The notes: a model not told the origin generated them from the letters alone. A stretch of DNA of 64,000 bases from Pseudocitrobacter sp913778145 (GCA_035726825.1 JALNTX010000006.1:1-64000); one strand, 5' to 3'. Positions 36,477 to 46,432 are shown, numbered from the stretch's first letter. Program-made: numbers and translations.

Positions 36477-38493
36477 TACGTTCGGTAATTGTTCCCGCTA
36501 TTGGGGCTTGTTCTAGCTGCGATAACGAGCAGTGCAGCCGCCAGATAATCGACGCCAGTTCTCGTGCGGCGGGTTGATGGTGATGGGACAGCGTCTCAGA
36601 AATACGTTGTAATTCCTGTAATGACGTGGTGAGTGGGCGTTGCTGTACGCCGCGCTCGCTCATCACATCACGCAGCAGGCTGATACAGAGATCGCGTACC
36701 TGCGAAAGTGGGTCAGAGCGCGTTTCCCAACTGCGTAACTGCCACACCACGTGGCTACAGTTTAAAAGCACCACGCCCCAGCGTAGTAACCAGCGCCGCG
36801 CAAGATCGTCCTTACTGTTACTCAACTGACTGACATGGTGGTAAACCAGCGATTCAAAATCGTGCTCACTGTTGTTTGGATGGCGGCTAAGTTGGTCGAC
36901 AAAGTGACGCCGTAACGCACGAATATGCCGGCGGCTTTTCCGCGCATCAGAGCCAGGTTTCAGCACCGCAAACGCCATCCACGCCAACCCTACGCCGAGG
37001 ATCTTCGCCAGATTGTCATTGAGAAAATCGGCGAAATCATAGACCGGCGGATTGGTCACTGCGATGAACGACCCCATAAATACAATCAATTGCCCCCATA
37101 AGCCTGCGAACTTTGGCATTTGCAGTTTGAGCAACTGCATGGTGGTAAGCAGCGGGAAGAGGAAAAGCAAAAATTGCCAGAGATCGGTAATCTGCACCAT
37201 CAGGCCAAATTTCACCACGAAACTGAAGAGCGAAAGCAGCAGCAGCGTGCGCATCAGCAGCGTCAGAGAGTTAAAGGGTGAAGGCGAAACGGAATAGAGC
37301 ACGCAGCAGATAGCCGATAGCGTAAGCGCTGCGGCTCCGGAATCCCATTGGGTGCTAATGGCCCACGCGCCAACGGTCAGCAGGGCGCAGAAGGTGCGCA
37401 CGCCGTTCCAGGCGGCTTCCGCGTGATCAGTGTGGCGCATAAGCGCCGGGGCGGCGGGTACCCTGAATTCCGAAATGGCAGTGGCATTTTCCAGCCTTAA
37501 AAGCCAGCGGCTACTGTCAATATAGACGCGGCAAAAATAACGCAGGCGATCCCAGAAGGCGCGATGACGATAATCCTGCGGGTCGGTCGGGGCCAGCGGC
37601 GCGATAATCCGCGCCACGGTATAGATATCGCAACCGGGGCGCGCCAGCGCCTGTAAAAGTTGTTCAATCACCGGGCGAATGTTTTCCGGGGGATTAGGCC
37701 AGTTGAGCAGCATACGGCGCAGGCTGGAGATCACGCTGGTTAGACGTAGTTGCTGGTGGAGAAGCGCATTCAACAGCGAGTTTTGCTGACGAAAACGGTA
37801 GTGGCTCCAGAACGCCTGAATACGCAGCAGATTCATGGTAAGAATTTGGCCAATAACGCTTTCATGCGCGGTTCGAATGGCATCTGTTGTGACCGGTTGC
37901 CAGAGCAGGCTGGCGTGCTCCAGCAGGCGCGCATGCATATTTTTCAGCGCGGTGAGCAATGCCGTGCCATCTGACGTGCTGGGCAGGATCATCATCATCA
38001 ACCCACCGCATAAAATCCCGACAATCACTTCGCAAACACGCGCCTGAGCGATAGTCCACAGTTCGGTGGCATCGGCGACGTTGATAACCGGAAACGCGAT
38101 AATGGCGCAGGTATACCCCGCCAGCTGAAATGCGTAGGCCACATTGTTGGTGTACATCGCGCATGCCCAGGTGCAAAAACTTATCCAGCCCGCCATACAA
38201 ACTAAAAACAGCCACGGGTCGGTGAGCGTATGGCCTGCAATGATCACCGCGGCCCAGGCACCAAACAGACTGCCTGCGATACGGCCAAAGCTTTTACTGA
38301 TAACGCCGCCGACGGTCGGGAAGCTCACTACCGCCGCAGAAGTCATCGCCCAGTAGGGTTCATCCAGTTGCAGATAGTAGGCGATGCTCAGCGCCAGGCA
38401 CATGGCGATGCCGTTACGTAATGCGTATCGCCATTGCGCGGGCGTCGCCTTAAACCAGGGCAGTGACGCCAGGCTCAGGCCGGTCAACGTCAT
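36469..38493 (-). CDS. ydhK: FUSC-family efflux pump subunit YdhK (AaeB-like)
   Basis: 674 residues, two membrane blocks of about five to six helices (N-terminal to ~180, and ~370-520) around cytoplasmic helices, as in AaeB/PET proteins. Expected to pair with the HlyD-like YdhJ. Starts 4 bp within the end of ydhJ, so translation is coupled. Substrate unknown, perhaps aromatic acids. Confidence 0.93.
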   Translation of the reverse strand: MTLTGLSLASLPWFKATPAQWRYALRNGIAMCLALSIAYYLQLDEPYWAMTSAAVVSFPTVGGVISKSFGRIAGSLFGAWAAVIIAGHTLTDPWLFLVCMAGWISFCTWACAMYTNNVAYAFQLAGYTCAIIAFPVINVADATELWTIAQARVCEVIVGILCGGLMMMILPSTSDGTALLTALKNMHARLLEHASLLWQPVTTDAIRTAHESVIGQILTMNLLRIQAFWSHYRFRQQNSLLNALLHQQLRLTSVISSLRRMLLNWPNPPENIRPVIEQLLQALARPGCDIYTVARIIAPLAPTDPQDYRHRAFWDRLRYFCRVYIDSSRWLLRLENATAISEFRVPAAPALMRHTDHAEAAWNGVRTFCALLTVGAWAISTQWDSGAAALTLSAICCVLYSVSPSPFNSLTLLMRTLLLLSLFSFVVKFGLMVQITDLWQFLLFLFPLLTTMQLLKLQMPKFAGLWGQLIVFMGSFIAVTNPPVYDFADFLNDNLAKILGVGLAWMAFAVLKPGSDARKSRRHIRALRRHFVDQLSRHPNNSEHDFESLVYHHVSQLSNSKDDLARRWLLRWGVVLLNCSHVVWQLRSWETRSDPLSQVRDLCISLLRDVMSERGVQQRPLTTSLQELQRISETLSHHHQPAARELASIIWRLHCSLSQLEQAPIAGTITERTT

Positions 38494-39347
38494 TTCTGAC
38501 CGCCAATCGATACGGAGCAGGTGGTCCCGGCGACCAGCACGACGTCATCCGGAAGGCTGTCAAATTCGATGCGCACCGGTACACGCTGCGCCAGCCGCAC
38601 CCAGGGAATGTTAGGTTTGATGTCGGCCACCAGGCTGCTATCGCTCTCTAAACTTTGATCATAAATCGCACGACCAATACTGTTAACGTGACCCTGTAAC
38701 GTTTTGCCATTGCTATAGAGTTGGATAGACGCGCTATCTCCGGGGGTGATATGGCGTAGCTTGGTTTCTTCGAAATAGCCGACAACATAAAACGAATGGC
38801 TATCGATCAGCGCAAAAACGGGTTGCCCCTGAGTGGCGTAGTTTCCCACGCGCGTGGAGAGGTTGGTCACCCAGCCGTCGACCGGTGCTTTGACGATGGT
38901 TTGCGTCAACTGCCAGCGTGCATGTTCAAGTTCCGCGGCGGCGGCGTCCTCGGTAGCTTTCGCCGCTTTGACCGACATATTTGCGCTATCGAGATCTTCT
39001 GCTGAAATGTAGTTATGCGGCAGATTTTGACGACGCGTGGCTTCATGGTTGGCTTTAACCAGGTCGGATTGCGCTTTTGCCAGCTGCGCTTCGGCGTTCA
39101 TTACGGCAATGCGCCATGGCGTTTGATCAATCTCAAACAGCACGTCGCCCGCTTTGACAAACTGGTTATCCTTCACATTCAGCTTCAGGATGCTGCCGGA
39201 AACCTGCGGGGTAATGTTGACCTGCTCTGAGCGAACTTTGCCGTCGCGCGTCCAGGGAGACTGCATGTAGTAGTTCCAGCATAGCCAGACCGCGATGGCC
39301 GCCAGGGCCGCCACCAGAAGCGTAGAGAAATATTTTAATTTTTTCAT
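38490..39347 (-). CDS. ydhJ: Membrane-fusion/adaptor protein YdhJ (HlyD family)
   Basis: 285 residues: N-terminal membrane anchor (YFSTLLVAALAAIAVWLCW), biotinyl-lipoyl halves (VSGSILKLNVKDNQFVKAGD and VKAPVDGWVTNLSTRVGNYA) around an alpha hairpin. Links YdhK to the outer side of the membrane. Middle gene of ydhIJK. Confidence 0.93.
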   Translation of the reverse strand: MKKLKYFSTLLVAALAAIAVWLCWNYYMQSPWTRDGKVRSEQVNITPQVSGSILKLNVKDNQFVKAGDVLFEIDQTPWRIAVMNAEAQLAKAQSDLVKANHEATRRQNLPHNYISAEDLDSANMSVKAAKATEDAAAAELEHARWQLTQTIVKAPVDGWVTNLSTRVGNYATQGQPVFALIDSHSFYVVGYFEETKLRHITPGDSASIQLYSNGKTLQGHVNSIGRAIYDQSLESDSSLVADIKPNIPWVRLAQRVPVRIEFDSLPDDVVLVAGTTCSVSIGGQK

Positions 39348-39357
39348 TTAGATAGCT

Positions 39358-39594
39358 TCACCACAGGACTAAAATCAGCATCGCGCCACAGACGGACAGG
39401 GCAAACAGTGAGAGATCCATCAACAAGGGATGCCAGATATCGCCAGCATACATCCAGTCACGGAGTTGCTGGTGGGCAACCAGCCAGATCAAAAAGCCCA
39501 GCAGGACGGCTTTAAATAACGGTGGAAAATAGATAGAGGCACCCACCACGAGGTCTTGCAGCGGTAGTCCCGGGAGTTGAAGAATTGACTTCAC
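39358..39594 (-). CDS. ydhI: DUF1656 small membrane protein YdhI
   Basis: 78 residues, two membrane helices, DUF1656 start (LPGLPLQDLVVGASIYFPPL), as in AaeX. First gene of the ydhIJK operon, 10 bp before ydhJ. Divergent from slyA, whose operator in the gap could also affect this operon. Confidence 0.92.
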   Translation of the reverse strand: MKSILQLPGLPLQDLVVGASIYFPPLFKAVLLGFLIWLVAHQQLRDWMYAGDIWHPLLMDLSLFALSVCGAMLILVLW

Positions 39595-39767
39595 AAGCAG
39601 AAATCCTTTGCAATTGAAGAGTTAAGACTCGATAGTGAGCGTAACGCTAACCATACGCAGACAACTTTAACACAGTGTAAATCATTGCTCTGTTTTGCGT
39701 GTATGCAGCAATACATTTGTTTTGAGTATTTAAATACTGCACACTATTCTAAAATCAGTATAATAAC

Positions 39768-39779
39768 TTAGCAAGCTAA
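39768..39779. promoter_or_regulatory. SlyA operator
   Basis: TTAGCAAGCTAA is the exact 12-bp palindromic SlyA consensus, 16 bp before the slyA start and in the divergent gap with ydhI. Supports autoregulation. Confidence 0.88.
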
Positions 39780-39795
39780 TTATAAGGAGATGAAA

Positions 39796-40230
39796 TTGGA
39801 ATCGCCATTAGGTTCTGATCTGGCACGGTTGGTGCGCATTTGGCGTGCTCTGATCGACCATCGCCTCAAACCTCTGGAACTCACGCAAACGCACTGGGTC
39901 ACGCTGCATAATATTCATCAGTTGCCCCCTGAGCAGTCGCAAATCCAGCTGGCTAAAGCGATTGGTATCGAGCAGCCGTCATTGGTTCGCACGCTTGATC
40001 AATTGGAAGAGAAAGGGCTTATCTCTCGCCAGACGTGCGCAAACGATCGACGTGCTAAGCGGATAAAACTGACTGAAAAAGCCGAGCCATTGATTGAAGA
40101 AATGGAAGCGGTGATCAGCAAAACTCGTGGCGAAATCCTCTCCGGGATCACGCCCGAAGAGACCGACCAGCTGGTTGCGCTCATCCATAAACTCGAACAG
40201 AACATCATCGATCTGCAATCCCGAGATTAA
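39796..40230 (+). CDS. slyA: MarR-family regulator SlyA
   Basis: 144 residues from a TTG at 39796. The ATG at 39790 touches the ribosome site AAGGAG, so it is too close, whereas TTG is well spaced and gives the E. coli length. MarR winged helix (QIQLAKAIGIEQPSLVRTLD, wing with NDRRAKRIKL). It counters H-NS silencing and controls envelope and virulence genes. Confidence 0.94.
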   Translation: MESPLGSDLARLVRIWRALIDHRLKPLELTQTHWVTLHNIHQLPPEQSQIQLAKAIGIEQPSLVRTLDQLEEKGLISRQTCANDRRAKRIKLTEKAEPLIEEMEAVISKTRGEILSGITPEETDQLVALIHKLEQNIIDLQSRD

Positions 40231-40242
40231 TCGTGTTCGCCG

Positions 40243-40272
40243 AAAGCCCTGCCGAGGAGGCAGGGCTTTTTT
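40243..40272. terminator. Terminator between slyA and the diguanylate cyclase gene
   Basis: AAAGCCCTGCC / GGCAGGGCTTTTTT stem with a short loop, strong in the slyA direction and fair in the other. Confidence 0.9.
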
Positions 40273-40280
40273 ACGTCTCA

Positions 40281-41654
40281 TTATTCCCAGACCACCACGC
40301 GGTTTCGCCCGGCTTCTTTTGCGCGATACATTGCTTCGTCGGCCCGACGTACGCACTCTTCAACGTTAACGGTCAGATCGGTGGCGGTGTACACGCCCAT
40401 ACTGATGGTTATCGGTTCCGGCAACTGAGATTGACTGCTTTGCGCATCCTGGCTGGCGATGGCGACGCGGATGCGTTCGGCTATGCCTTCGGCAACGCTT
40501 GATGATGCGCCAACCAGCAGCAGGGCGAACTCTTCGCCGCCAATGCGCGCAGCGACATCATTCTGGCGCACTGAATCCTGCAAAATCTTCGAAACAAACT
40601 GAATCACTTTGTCTCCCTGCAAGTGACCATATTTATCATTGATACGTTTGAAGTGATCGAGATCGCTGACAATCACCGAGATAGGCTGTCCGGTAGCCAC
40701 TTTTGGCATTAACGTCGTGAAGGTGTCATAGAAGTAGCTGCGGTTAAACAGTTGTGTGAGCGGGTCGCGTATCGAATTCTGATACGAGTGGATGTATTTG
40801 TTGTTTGACTGGCGATAAAGCGTAAAAACGTCGCAGAGCAACACCAGAATCAAAAACATCGTCGAGATGGTTTCAAACAGGCGCGCTTCATACCAGGTGT
40901 AGCCCGCACTATGCCCGGAAGACATCAGCACAATCAGTGTAAAGATATAACAGGCGCAGAAGAAGGCGCCGCTATACCAGAATATATTATTGAGCTGGGT
41001 GACAATAAGAATGGCCAGCAACGCTATTACCCATAACCCAATTAATAGCCACCCCAGTTGGTTCCCCCATAGTTTGGTAAACTGGTAAGTACTATTATCC
41101 ACAAAATCAACGCTTAATAATTCGTAATGACTGGAGTAGAGCCACGACAATAAAAGCATACCCAGCGTAAATAGTAGGATGCCTACGAGAATAATCGTAT
41201 GAATTTTATAGGTATGCATCTCTCGTTTTTTTAATGCATATAAAATGACGGCAAAAATAAACAGAAATGCCATCATGATATTACGGAAAAAATAGAATAT
41301 TAAGGTGTCGTTATAGTTTACTCGGGTCAGTCCGGTACACATAAACCAGTCAGGGAAGCTGTCCAGGGTGCCCAGCATCAGGATGGCGGAGCCCGCGAAG
41401 GCGAAGGCTATCGGGGTCAGATACAGACGATGTTTATCGCAGGAGTATTTCATTACCATGAAAGCGGCAATCATGGCATGAAAAACCATTAAAAACATAG
41501 TCAAAATAGGAAAAAGCAACGGCGCAATCGTAGGTGTACGATGAATTATCGCCGCCGAAAAATGGTTAAGGATAACAATCCCCAAAATACAAAGGGTGAA
41601 GTAAACCAAAAAACGCTGTAACGGAAACTTCAATTTTATCAGCATAGACGACAT
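40281..41654 (-). CDS. Membrane diguanylate cyclase (MASE-type sensor + GGDEF)
   Basis: 457 residues: about eight membrane helices (~10-260; MASE4-like by general look) and a C-terminal GGDEF domain (~295-455). The active site is GGEEF, and RQND five residues before it is an intact I-site (RxxD), so product feedback is expected. DLDHFKRINDKYGH is the substrate segment. Makes cyclic-di-GMP. It sits between slyA and slyB, which are adjacent in E. coli K-12, so this is an insertion or a lineage-specific gene. Confidence 0.9.
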   Translation of the reverse strand: MSSMLIKLKFPLQRFLVYFTLCILGIVILNHFSAAIIHRTPTIAPLLFPILTMFLMVFHAMIAAFMVMKYSCDKHRLYLTPIAFAFAGSAILMLGTLDSFPDWFMCTGLTRVNYNDTLIFYFFRNIMMAFLFIFAVILYALKKREMHTYKIHTIILVGILLFTLGMLLLSWLYSSHYELLSVDFVDNSTYQFTKLWGNQLGWLLIGLWVIALLAILIVTQLNNIFWYSGAFFCACYIFTLIVLMSSGHSAGYTWYEARLFETISTMFLILVLLCDVFTLYRQSNNKYIHSYQNSIRDPLTQLFNRSYFYDTFTTLMPKVATGQPISVIVSDLDHFKRINDKYGHLQGDKVIQFVSKILQDSVRQNDVAARIGGEEFALLLVGASSSVAEGIAERIRVAIASQDAQSSQSQLPEPITISMGVYTATDLTVNVEECVRRADEAMYRAKEAGRNRVVVWE

Positions 41655-41889
41655 TCCAATATTATTCGTAGTGAAACTACTCGCGGCTTCCCAGGGCGTC
41701 CAGCCCAGTGGGATTAATCTTAGAGGAATTTATGCAAAAGAATATTGTTTTGGCGCAAATAATATTTACGCGGAATGGCTTATATATATTCACATCGTCA
41801 ATATATATAAATGAATCTGGAGATGCGTAAGGATAAGTCAGAGGGATAAAGCAAGAAAGCGTGACCCGAGCGGGCCACGCTGAAAATCA

Positions 41890-42357
41890 TTAACGCGGAG
41901 AAACGGTGACCTGGCTGCCGTTGCTTGCCATCACGACGCGCTGCCCTGCAGAGAAACGGGTATCACCCTGTTTCTGCACCACCATAATGGTGTTGCCGTC
42001 ATCTTTGCGAATTTCCAGCTCAACACCCTGAGTTTTGTTCATTGCGCCCTGAACACCCTGGCCGGCTACGCCGCCCGCCACAGCGCCTGCTGCGGTTGCC
42101 AGTGAACGGCCCGTACCGCCACCTATAGTATTACCGAGGAATCCCCCCAGCACTGCGCCGCCAATTGCGCCGATGACGTTGCTATCATCACCGCCCTGAA
42201 TCTGTACCGGACGCACATTGACGATAGTCCCGTAGGTGACATTCTGAACCTGCTTGGCTTCGGAAGCGGAATAGACATCGCCGGACAGACCGCTGTTGCT
42301 AACGCACCCTGCTAACGATAAACCGATCATAGAAGCGGCCAAAACACGTAACATCAT
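41890..42357 (-). CDS. slyB: Outer-membrane lipoprotein SlyB
   Basis: 155 residues, lipobox LSLAGC with Cys18, and a glycine-zipper region (IGAIGGAVLGGFLGNTIGGG) followed by an SH3-like tail. PhoPQ-regulated envelope-stress lipoprotein that makes complexes stabilising outer-membrane proteins. Upstream PhoP box at 42482. Confidence 0.95.
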   Translation of the reverse strand: MMLRVLAASMIGLSLAGCVSNSGLSGDVYSASEAKQVQNVTYGTIVNVRPVQIQGGDDSNVIGAIGGAVLGGFLGNTIGGGTGRSLATAAGAVAGGVAGQGVQGAMNKTQGVELEIRKDDGNTIMVVQKQGDTRFSAGQRVVMASNGSQVTVSPR

Positions 42358-42463
42358 TTATGAATCTCCTGTTCACCAAGAAACGCTCTTGCGAGCATCC
42401 GTATCAGGTAATTATATGGTATTTCATTAGTGCAGGTTATATATTCTGCACGACTATAGGCAA

Positions 42464-42498
42464 ATAGTAGCGTGGAACAACTTAACCAACGCTAAACG
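42464..42498 (-). promoter_or_regulatory. PhoP box and -10 element of slyB
   Basis: Read on the minus strand: CGTTTA-N5-GGTTAA (42498 to 42482), one mismatch per (G/T)GTTTA-type hexamer, then 12 bases, then TACTAT (42469-42464) as -10. This spacing is typical of class-I PhoP promoters. It is 125 bp upstream of slyB. Confidence 0.65.
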
Positions 42499-42639
42499 CT
42501 CCCCTAAAAACAGCACGTTTTATGTCCATGTACGCGGCTGCTGTATAAAATATCACTAAAAATTATTATTGCATCATAGCATTGGTCACTGCTTTATGGT
42601 GGAGTGTAATTCCACTGCTTATGCAACTAAGGAAGGCGT

Positions 42640-43755
42640 ATGAAATCAGGCCGTTATATTGGCGTGATGTCGGGAACCAGTCTCGACGGGGTTGATGTTG
42701 TGCTGGCGGCTATTGATGAAAACAGCGTGGCGCAGCTGGCAAGCCTCGCGTTTCCTATTCCTGTCAATCTGAAAGAGGCCGTACTGGCCGTTTGTCAGGG
42801 GCAGCAGCTGACGCTTTCACAGTTTGGTCAACTGGATACACGGTTGGGAAGATTGTTTGCCGATGCGGTACTGGCGCTCATGAAGCAGGAAAATCTGCGG
42901 CCTGAAGATATCGTGGCGGTAGGATGTCACGGGCAAACCGTCTGGCATGAACCCACGGGCGATGCGCCTCATACGCTGCAAATCGGCGACAATAATATTA
43001 TTGCGGCACGAACGGGCGTCACCGTTGTGGGTGATTTTCGTCGTCGCGATATGGCGCTGGGCGGGCAGGGCGCGCCGCTGGTGCCTGCATTCCACCATGC
43101 GTTGCTGGCGCATCCCAGCGAGCGTCGAATGATTCTGAATATTGGCGGTATCGCCAATCTCTCGCTGTTGATTCCAGGGCAGCCGGTGCGCGGTTTCGAT
43201 ACCGGGCCGGGCAATATGCTGATGGATGTCTGGATCTGGCGCAATCTGAAAAAGCCGTATGATAAAGACGCAGCATGGGCCAGCGAAGGTAAGGTGTTGT
43301 TGCCGCTGCTGCAGGAGATGCTCTGCGACCCGTATTTTGCCGCGCCTGCGCCGAAGAGTACCGGACGTGAATACTTTAATTACGGTTGGATTGAACGCAT
43401 TCTGGGGCAGTTCCCGGCGCTTCGCCCGCAGGATGTGCAGGCAACGCTTGCTGAACTGACGGCCACCACTATCAGTGAGCAGGTTTTGCTGAGCGGCGGT
43501 TGCGAGCGTCTGCTGGTGTGCGGCGGCGGCAGTCGTAATCCAATTGTGATGACGCGCCTCGCGGGAATGTTGCCGGGAACCGAAGTGGCCGCCACCGATG
43601 CGTATGGTATCAGCGGTGACGATATGGAAGCGCTGGCTTTTGCATGGCTTGCGTGGCGTACGATTGCCGGTTTACCGGGAAATCTGCCTTCAGTGACCGG
43701 TGCGTCGCAGGAGAGTGTTCTGGGCGCGATATATCCGGCAAATCTTCGCAAATAA
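42640..43755 (+). CDS. anmK: Anhydro-N-acetylmuramic acid kinase
   Basis: 371 residues, ASKHA kinase fold: SGTSLDGVDVVLA at the start, GCHGQTVWHEP, NIGGIANLSLL, DTGPGNMLMD and LLVCGGGSRNP. It opens and phosphorylates 1,6-anhydroMurNAc to MurNAc-6-P in cell-wall recycling. Ribosome site AAGGAAGG. Confidence 0.96.
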   Translation: MKSGRYIGVMSGTSLDGVDVVLAAIDENSVAQLASLAFPIPVNLKEAVLAVCQGQQLTLSQFGQLDTRLGRLFADAVLALMKQENLRPEDIVAVGCHGQTVWHEPTGDAPHTLQIGDNNIIAARTGVTVVGDFRRRDMALGGQGAPLVPAFHHALLAHPSERRMILNIGGIANLSLLIPGQPVRGFDTGPGNMLMDVWIWRNLKKPYDKDAAWASEGKVLLPLLQEMLCDPYFAAPAPKSTGREYFNYGWIERILGQFPALRPQDVQATLAELTATTISEQVLLSGGCERLLVCGGGSRNPIVMTRLAGMLPGTEVAATDAYGISGDDMEALAFAWLAWRTIAGLPGNLPSVTGASQESVLGAIYPANLRK

Positions 43756-43852
43756 GAGTTTGCTGAAATCATCCAGGCGTGCTGCGCGATAAACTGAGGG
43801 AAAAGGGAGGATTCGTACCTCCTGTGGACCAGGAAAGTCGTAAGGCACGCCA

Positions 43853-44176
43853 ATGAAAAAATTACTTATCGCTGTTATTCCTTTAATGCTGGCAGGTTGC
43901 AGCACCTACAACCAGTTTATGGAACGGATGCAAACCGACACGCTGGAGTACCAGTGTGATGAGAAGCCGCTTACCGTTAAGCTGAACAATCCGCGTCAGG
44001 AAGTCAGCTTCGTTTATGACAACCAGCAACTACACTTGCCGCAGGGGCTGTCAGCCTCCGGGGCGCGTTACACTGACGGTATTTACGTCTTCTGGTCGAA
44101 AGGCAATGATGCAACTGTCTATAAACGTGACCGTATCGTCCTGAATAACTGTCAGTTACAGAACCCTAAGCGTTGA
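43853..44176 (+). CDS. mliC: Membrane-bound lysozyme inhibitor MliC
   Basis: 107 residues; lipobox LMLAGC with Cys16, then a small beta-barrel with a conserved Cys pair (EYQCDEK, LNNCQLQ) and the inhibitory loop near SGARYTDGIYVFWSKG. Blocks C-type lysozyme at the envelope. Between anmK and pdxH as in E. coli. Confidence 0.94.
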   Translation: MKKLLIAVIPLMLAGCSTYNQFMERMQTDTLEYQCDEKPLTVKLNNPRQEVSFVYDNQQLHLPQGLSASGARYTDGIYVFWSKGNDATVYKRDRIVLNNCQLQNPKR

Positions 44177-44233
44177 GATTTTCACCCGGGCGGCGCACAA
44201 TAACGCTACCCATTTCTGACAATCACAATCGCT

Positions 44234-44890
44234 ATGTCCGATAACGACGAATTGCAGCAAATTGCGCATCTGCGCCGTGAGTATACCCGTGGCGGTCTTC
44301 GCCGCCGCGATCTTCCCGCTGACCCGTTAACGCTGTTTGAGCGCTGGTTATCTCAGGCTTGTGAGGCGAAGCTCGCCGACCCCACCGCGATGGTCGTGGC
44401 GACTGTTGATGAAAACGGTCAGCCTTACCAACGTATTGTGTTGCTAAAACACTATGACGAAAAAGGTCTGGTGTTTTACACCAACCTAGGCAGTCGCAAA
44501 GCGCATCATCTGGAACAGAATCCGCGCATCAGCCTGCTGTTTCCCTGGCACATGCTGGAACGTCAGGTAATGGTTACCGGCAAAGCGGAGCGTCTCTCTA
44601 CGCTTGAAGTGGTGAAATACTTCCACAGCCGCCCGCGCGACAGCCAAATTGGCGCCTGGGTATCAAAACAGTCGAGCCGTATTTCCGCGCGCGGCATCCT
44701 CGAAAGCAAATTCCTCGAACTGAAACAGAAGTTCCAGCAGGGCGATGTGCCGCTGCCGAGTTTCTGGGGCGGGTATCGTGTCTCTATCGAACAGATGGAG
44801 TTCTGGCAGGGCGGTGAACACCGTCTGCACGACCGTTTTTTATACCAGCGTGACGCGAACGACTGGAAAATCGACCGACTCGCGCCTTAA
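44234..44890 (+). CDS. pdxH: Pyridoxine/pyridoxamine 5'-phosphate oxidase
   Basis: 218 residues, the E. coli length: REYTRGGLRRRDLPADPLTL at the start, RIVLLKHYDEKGLVFYTN (FMN site), QSSRISARGILESKF, and the R-x-H-type end RLHDRFLYQR. Last step of PLP synthesis and salvage. Its usual neighbour downstream of tyrS, the salvage kinase pdxY, is missing here. Confidence 0.97.
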   Translation: MSDNDELQQIAHLRREYTRGGLRRRDLPADPLTLFERWLSQACEAKLADPTAMVVATVDENGQPYQRIVLLKHYDEKGLVFYTNLGSRKAHHLEQNPRISLLFPWHMLERQVMVTGKAERLSTLEVVKYFHSRPRDSQIGAWVSKQSSRISARGILESKFLELKQKFQQGDVPLPSFWGGYRVSIEQMEFWQGGEHRLHDRFLYQRDANDWKIDRLAP

Positions 44891-44942
44891 GGGCAAAATT
44901 GTTGCGTTAAGCGCTGGTGCTGAAAGGGCTGGCGCTTTATTC

Positions 44943-45069
<127 letters not shown>

Positions 45070-45139
45070 TATCCCTTTCGCGTCAGGCGAAAAAGTCGTG
45101 TACCGACAGAGGTGCAGTCGTTTATACATGGAGAATTTG

Positions 45140-46414
45140 ATGGCAAGCAGTAACTTGATTAAACAATTGCAAGAGCGGGGCCTCGTGGCCCAGGTGACGG
45201 ACGAGGAAGCGTTAGCAGAGCGACTGGCGCAAGGCCCGATCGCGCTCTATTGCGGCTTCGATCCCACCGCTGACAGCTTGCATTTGGGGCATCTTGTTCC
45301 ATTGTTATGCCTGAAACGCTTCCAGCAGGCTGGCCATAAGCCAGTGGCACTGGTAGGTGGCGCGACCGGTCTGATTGGCGACCCGAGCTTCAAAGCTGCC
45401 GAGCGTAAACTGAACACTGAAGATACGGTTCAGGAGTGGGTGGATAAAATCCGCAAACAAGTTGCGCCGTTCCTCGATTTCGATTGTGGCGACAACTCAG
45501 CCATTGCCGCGAACAACTACGACTGGTTTGGCGGCATGAACGTGCTGACCTTCCTGCGCGATATCGGCAAACACTTCTCCGTTAATCAGATGATCAACAA
45601 AGAAGCGGTTAAGCAACGTCTGAACCGTGACGATCAGGGCATCTCTTTCACCGAGTTCTCCTATAACCTGTTGCAGGGTTATGACTTCGCCTGCCTGAAC
45701 AAACTGCACGGCGTTGCGTTGCAGATTGGTGGTTCTGACCAGTGGGGCAACATTACCTCCGGTATCGACCTCACCCGTCGTCTGCACCAGAATCAAGTAT
45801 TCGGCCTGACGGTTCCGCTGATCACCAAAGCAGACGGCACCAAATTCGGTAAAACCGAAGGCGGCGCGGTATGGCTCGATCCGAAGAAAACCAGCCCGTA
45901 TAAATTCTACCAGTTCTGGATCAACACCGCCGATGCGGACGTTTATCGCTTCCTGAAATTCTTCACCTTCATGGACATTGAAGAGATTAATGCCCTGGAA
46001 GAAGAAGACAAAAACAGCGGTACAGCTCCACGCGCCCAGTACGTTCTGGCTGAACAGGTTACCCGTCTGGTTCATGGCGAAGAAGGTCTGGTGGCGGCAA
46101 AACGCATTACCGAAAGCCTGTTTAACGGCACCCTGAGCGCGCTGAGCGAAGCAGATTTCGAACAGCTGGCACAGGACGGCGTACCGATGGTTGAGATGGA
46201 GAAAGGCGCTGACCTGATGCAGGCGCTGGTGGACTCTGAGCTGCAACCGTCTCGCGGTCAGGCACGTAAAACGATTGCCTCTAACGCGGTCACTATCAAC
46301 GGTGAGAAACAGTCTGACCCGGAATATACCTTCAGCGAAAGCGATCGTCTGTATGGCCGCTACACGCTGCTGCGTCGCGGTAAGAAAAACTACTGCCTGG
46401 TGTGCTGGAAATAA
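45140..46414 (+). CDS. tyrS: Tyrosyl-tRNA synthetase
   Basis: 424 residues from the ATG at 45140 (MASSNLIKQLQERGLVAQVT), E. coli length; the frame from 45098 is only leader. HIGH as HLGH (48-51), KMSKS equivalent KFGKTEGG, and C-terminal S4 domain (SRGQARKTIASNAVTINGEK). Class I, homodimer. Confidence 0.98.
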   Translation: MASSNLIKQLQERGLVAQVTDEEALAERLAQGPIALYCGFDPTADSLHLGHLVPLLCLKRFQQAGHKPVALVGGATGLIGDPSFKAAERKLNTEDTVQEWVDKIRKQVAPFLDFDCGDNSAIAANNYDWFGGMNVLTFLRDIGKHFSVNQMINKEAVKQRLNRDDQGISFTEFSYNLLQGYDFACLNKLHGVALQIGGSDQWGNITSGIDLTRRLHQNQVFGLTVPLITKADGTKFGKTEGGAVWLDPKKTSPYKFYQFWINTADADVYRFLKFFTFMDIEEINALEEEDKNSGTAPRAQYVLAEQVTRLVHGEEGLVAAKRITESLFNGTLSALSEADFEQLAQDGVPMVEMEKGADLMQALVDSELQPSRGQARKTIASNAVTINGEKQSDPEYTFSESDRLYGRYTLLRRGKKNYCLVCWK

Positions 46415-46432
46415 TACCCCACAACAGCAATG

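Noticed and set aside
41732..41830. 32-codon frame with a GAGG upstream, between the cyclase gene and slyB
   Set aside because: Ribosome site is plausible but composition is simply AT-rich and I know no homologue; not enough to call a gene.
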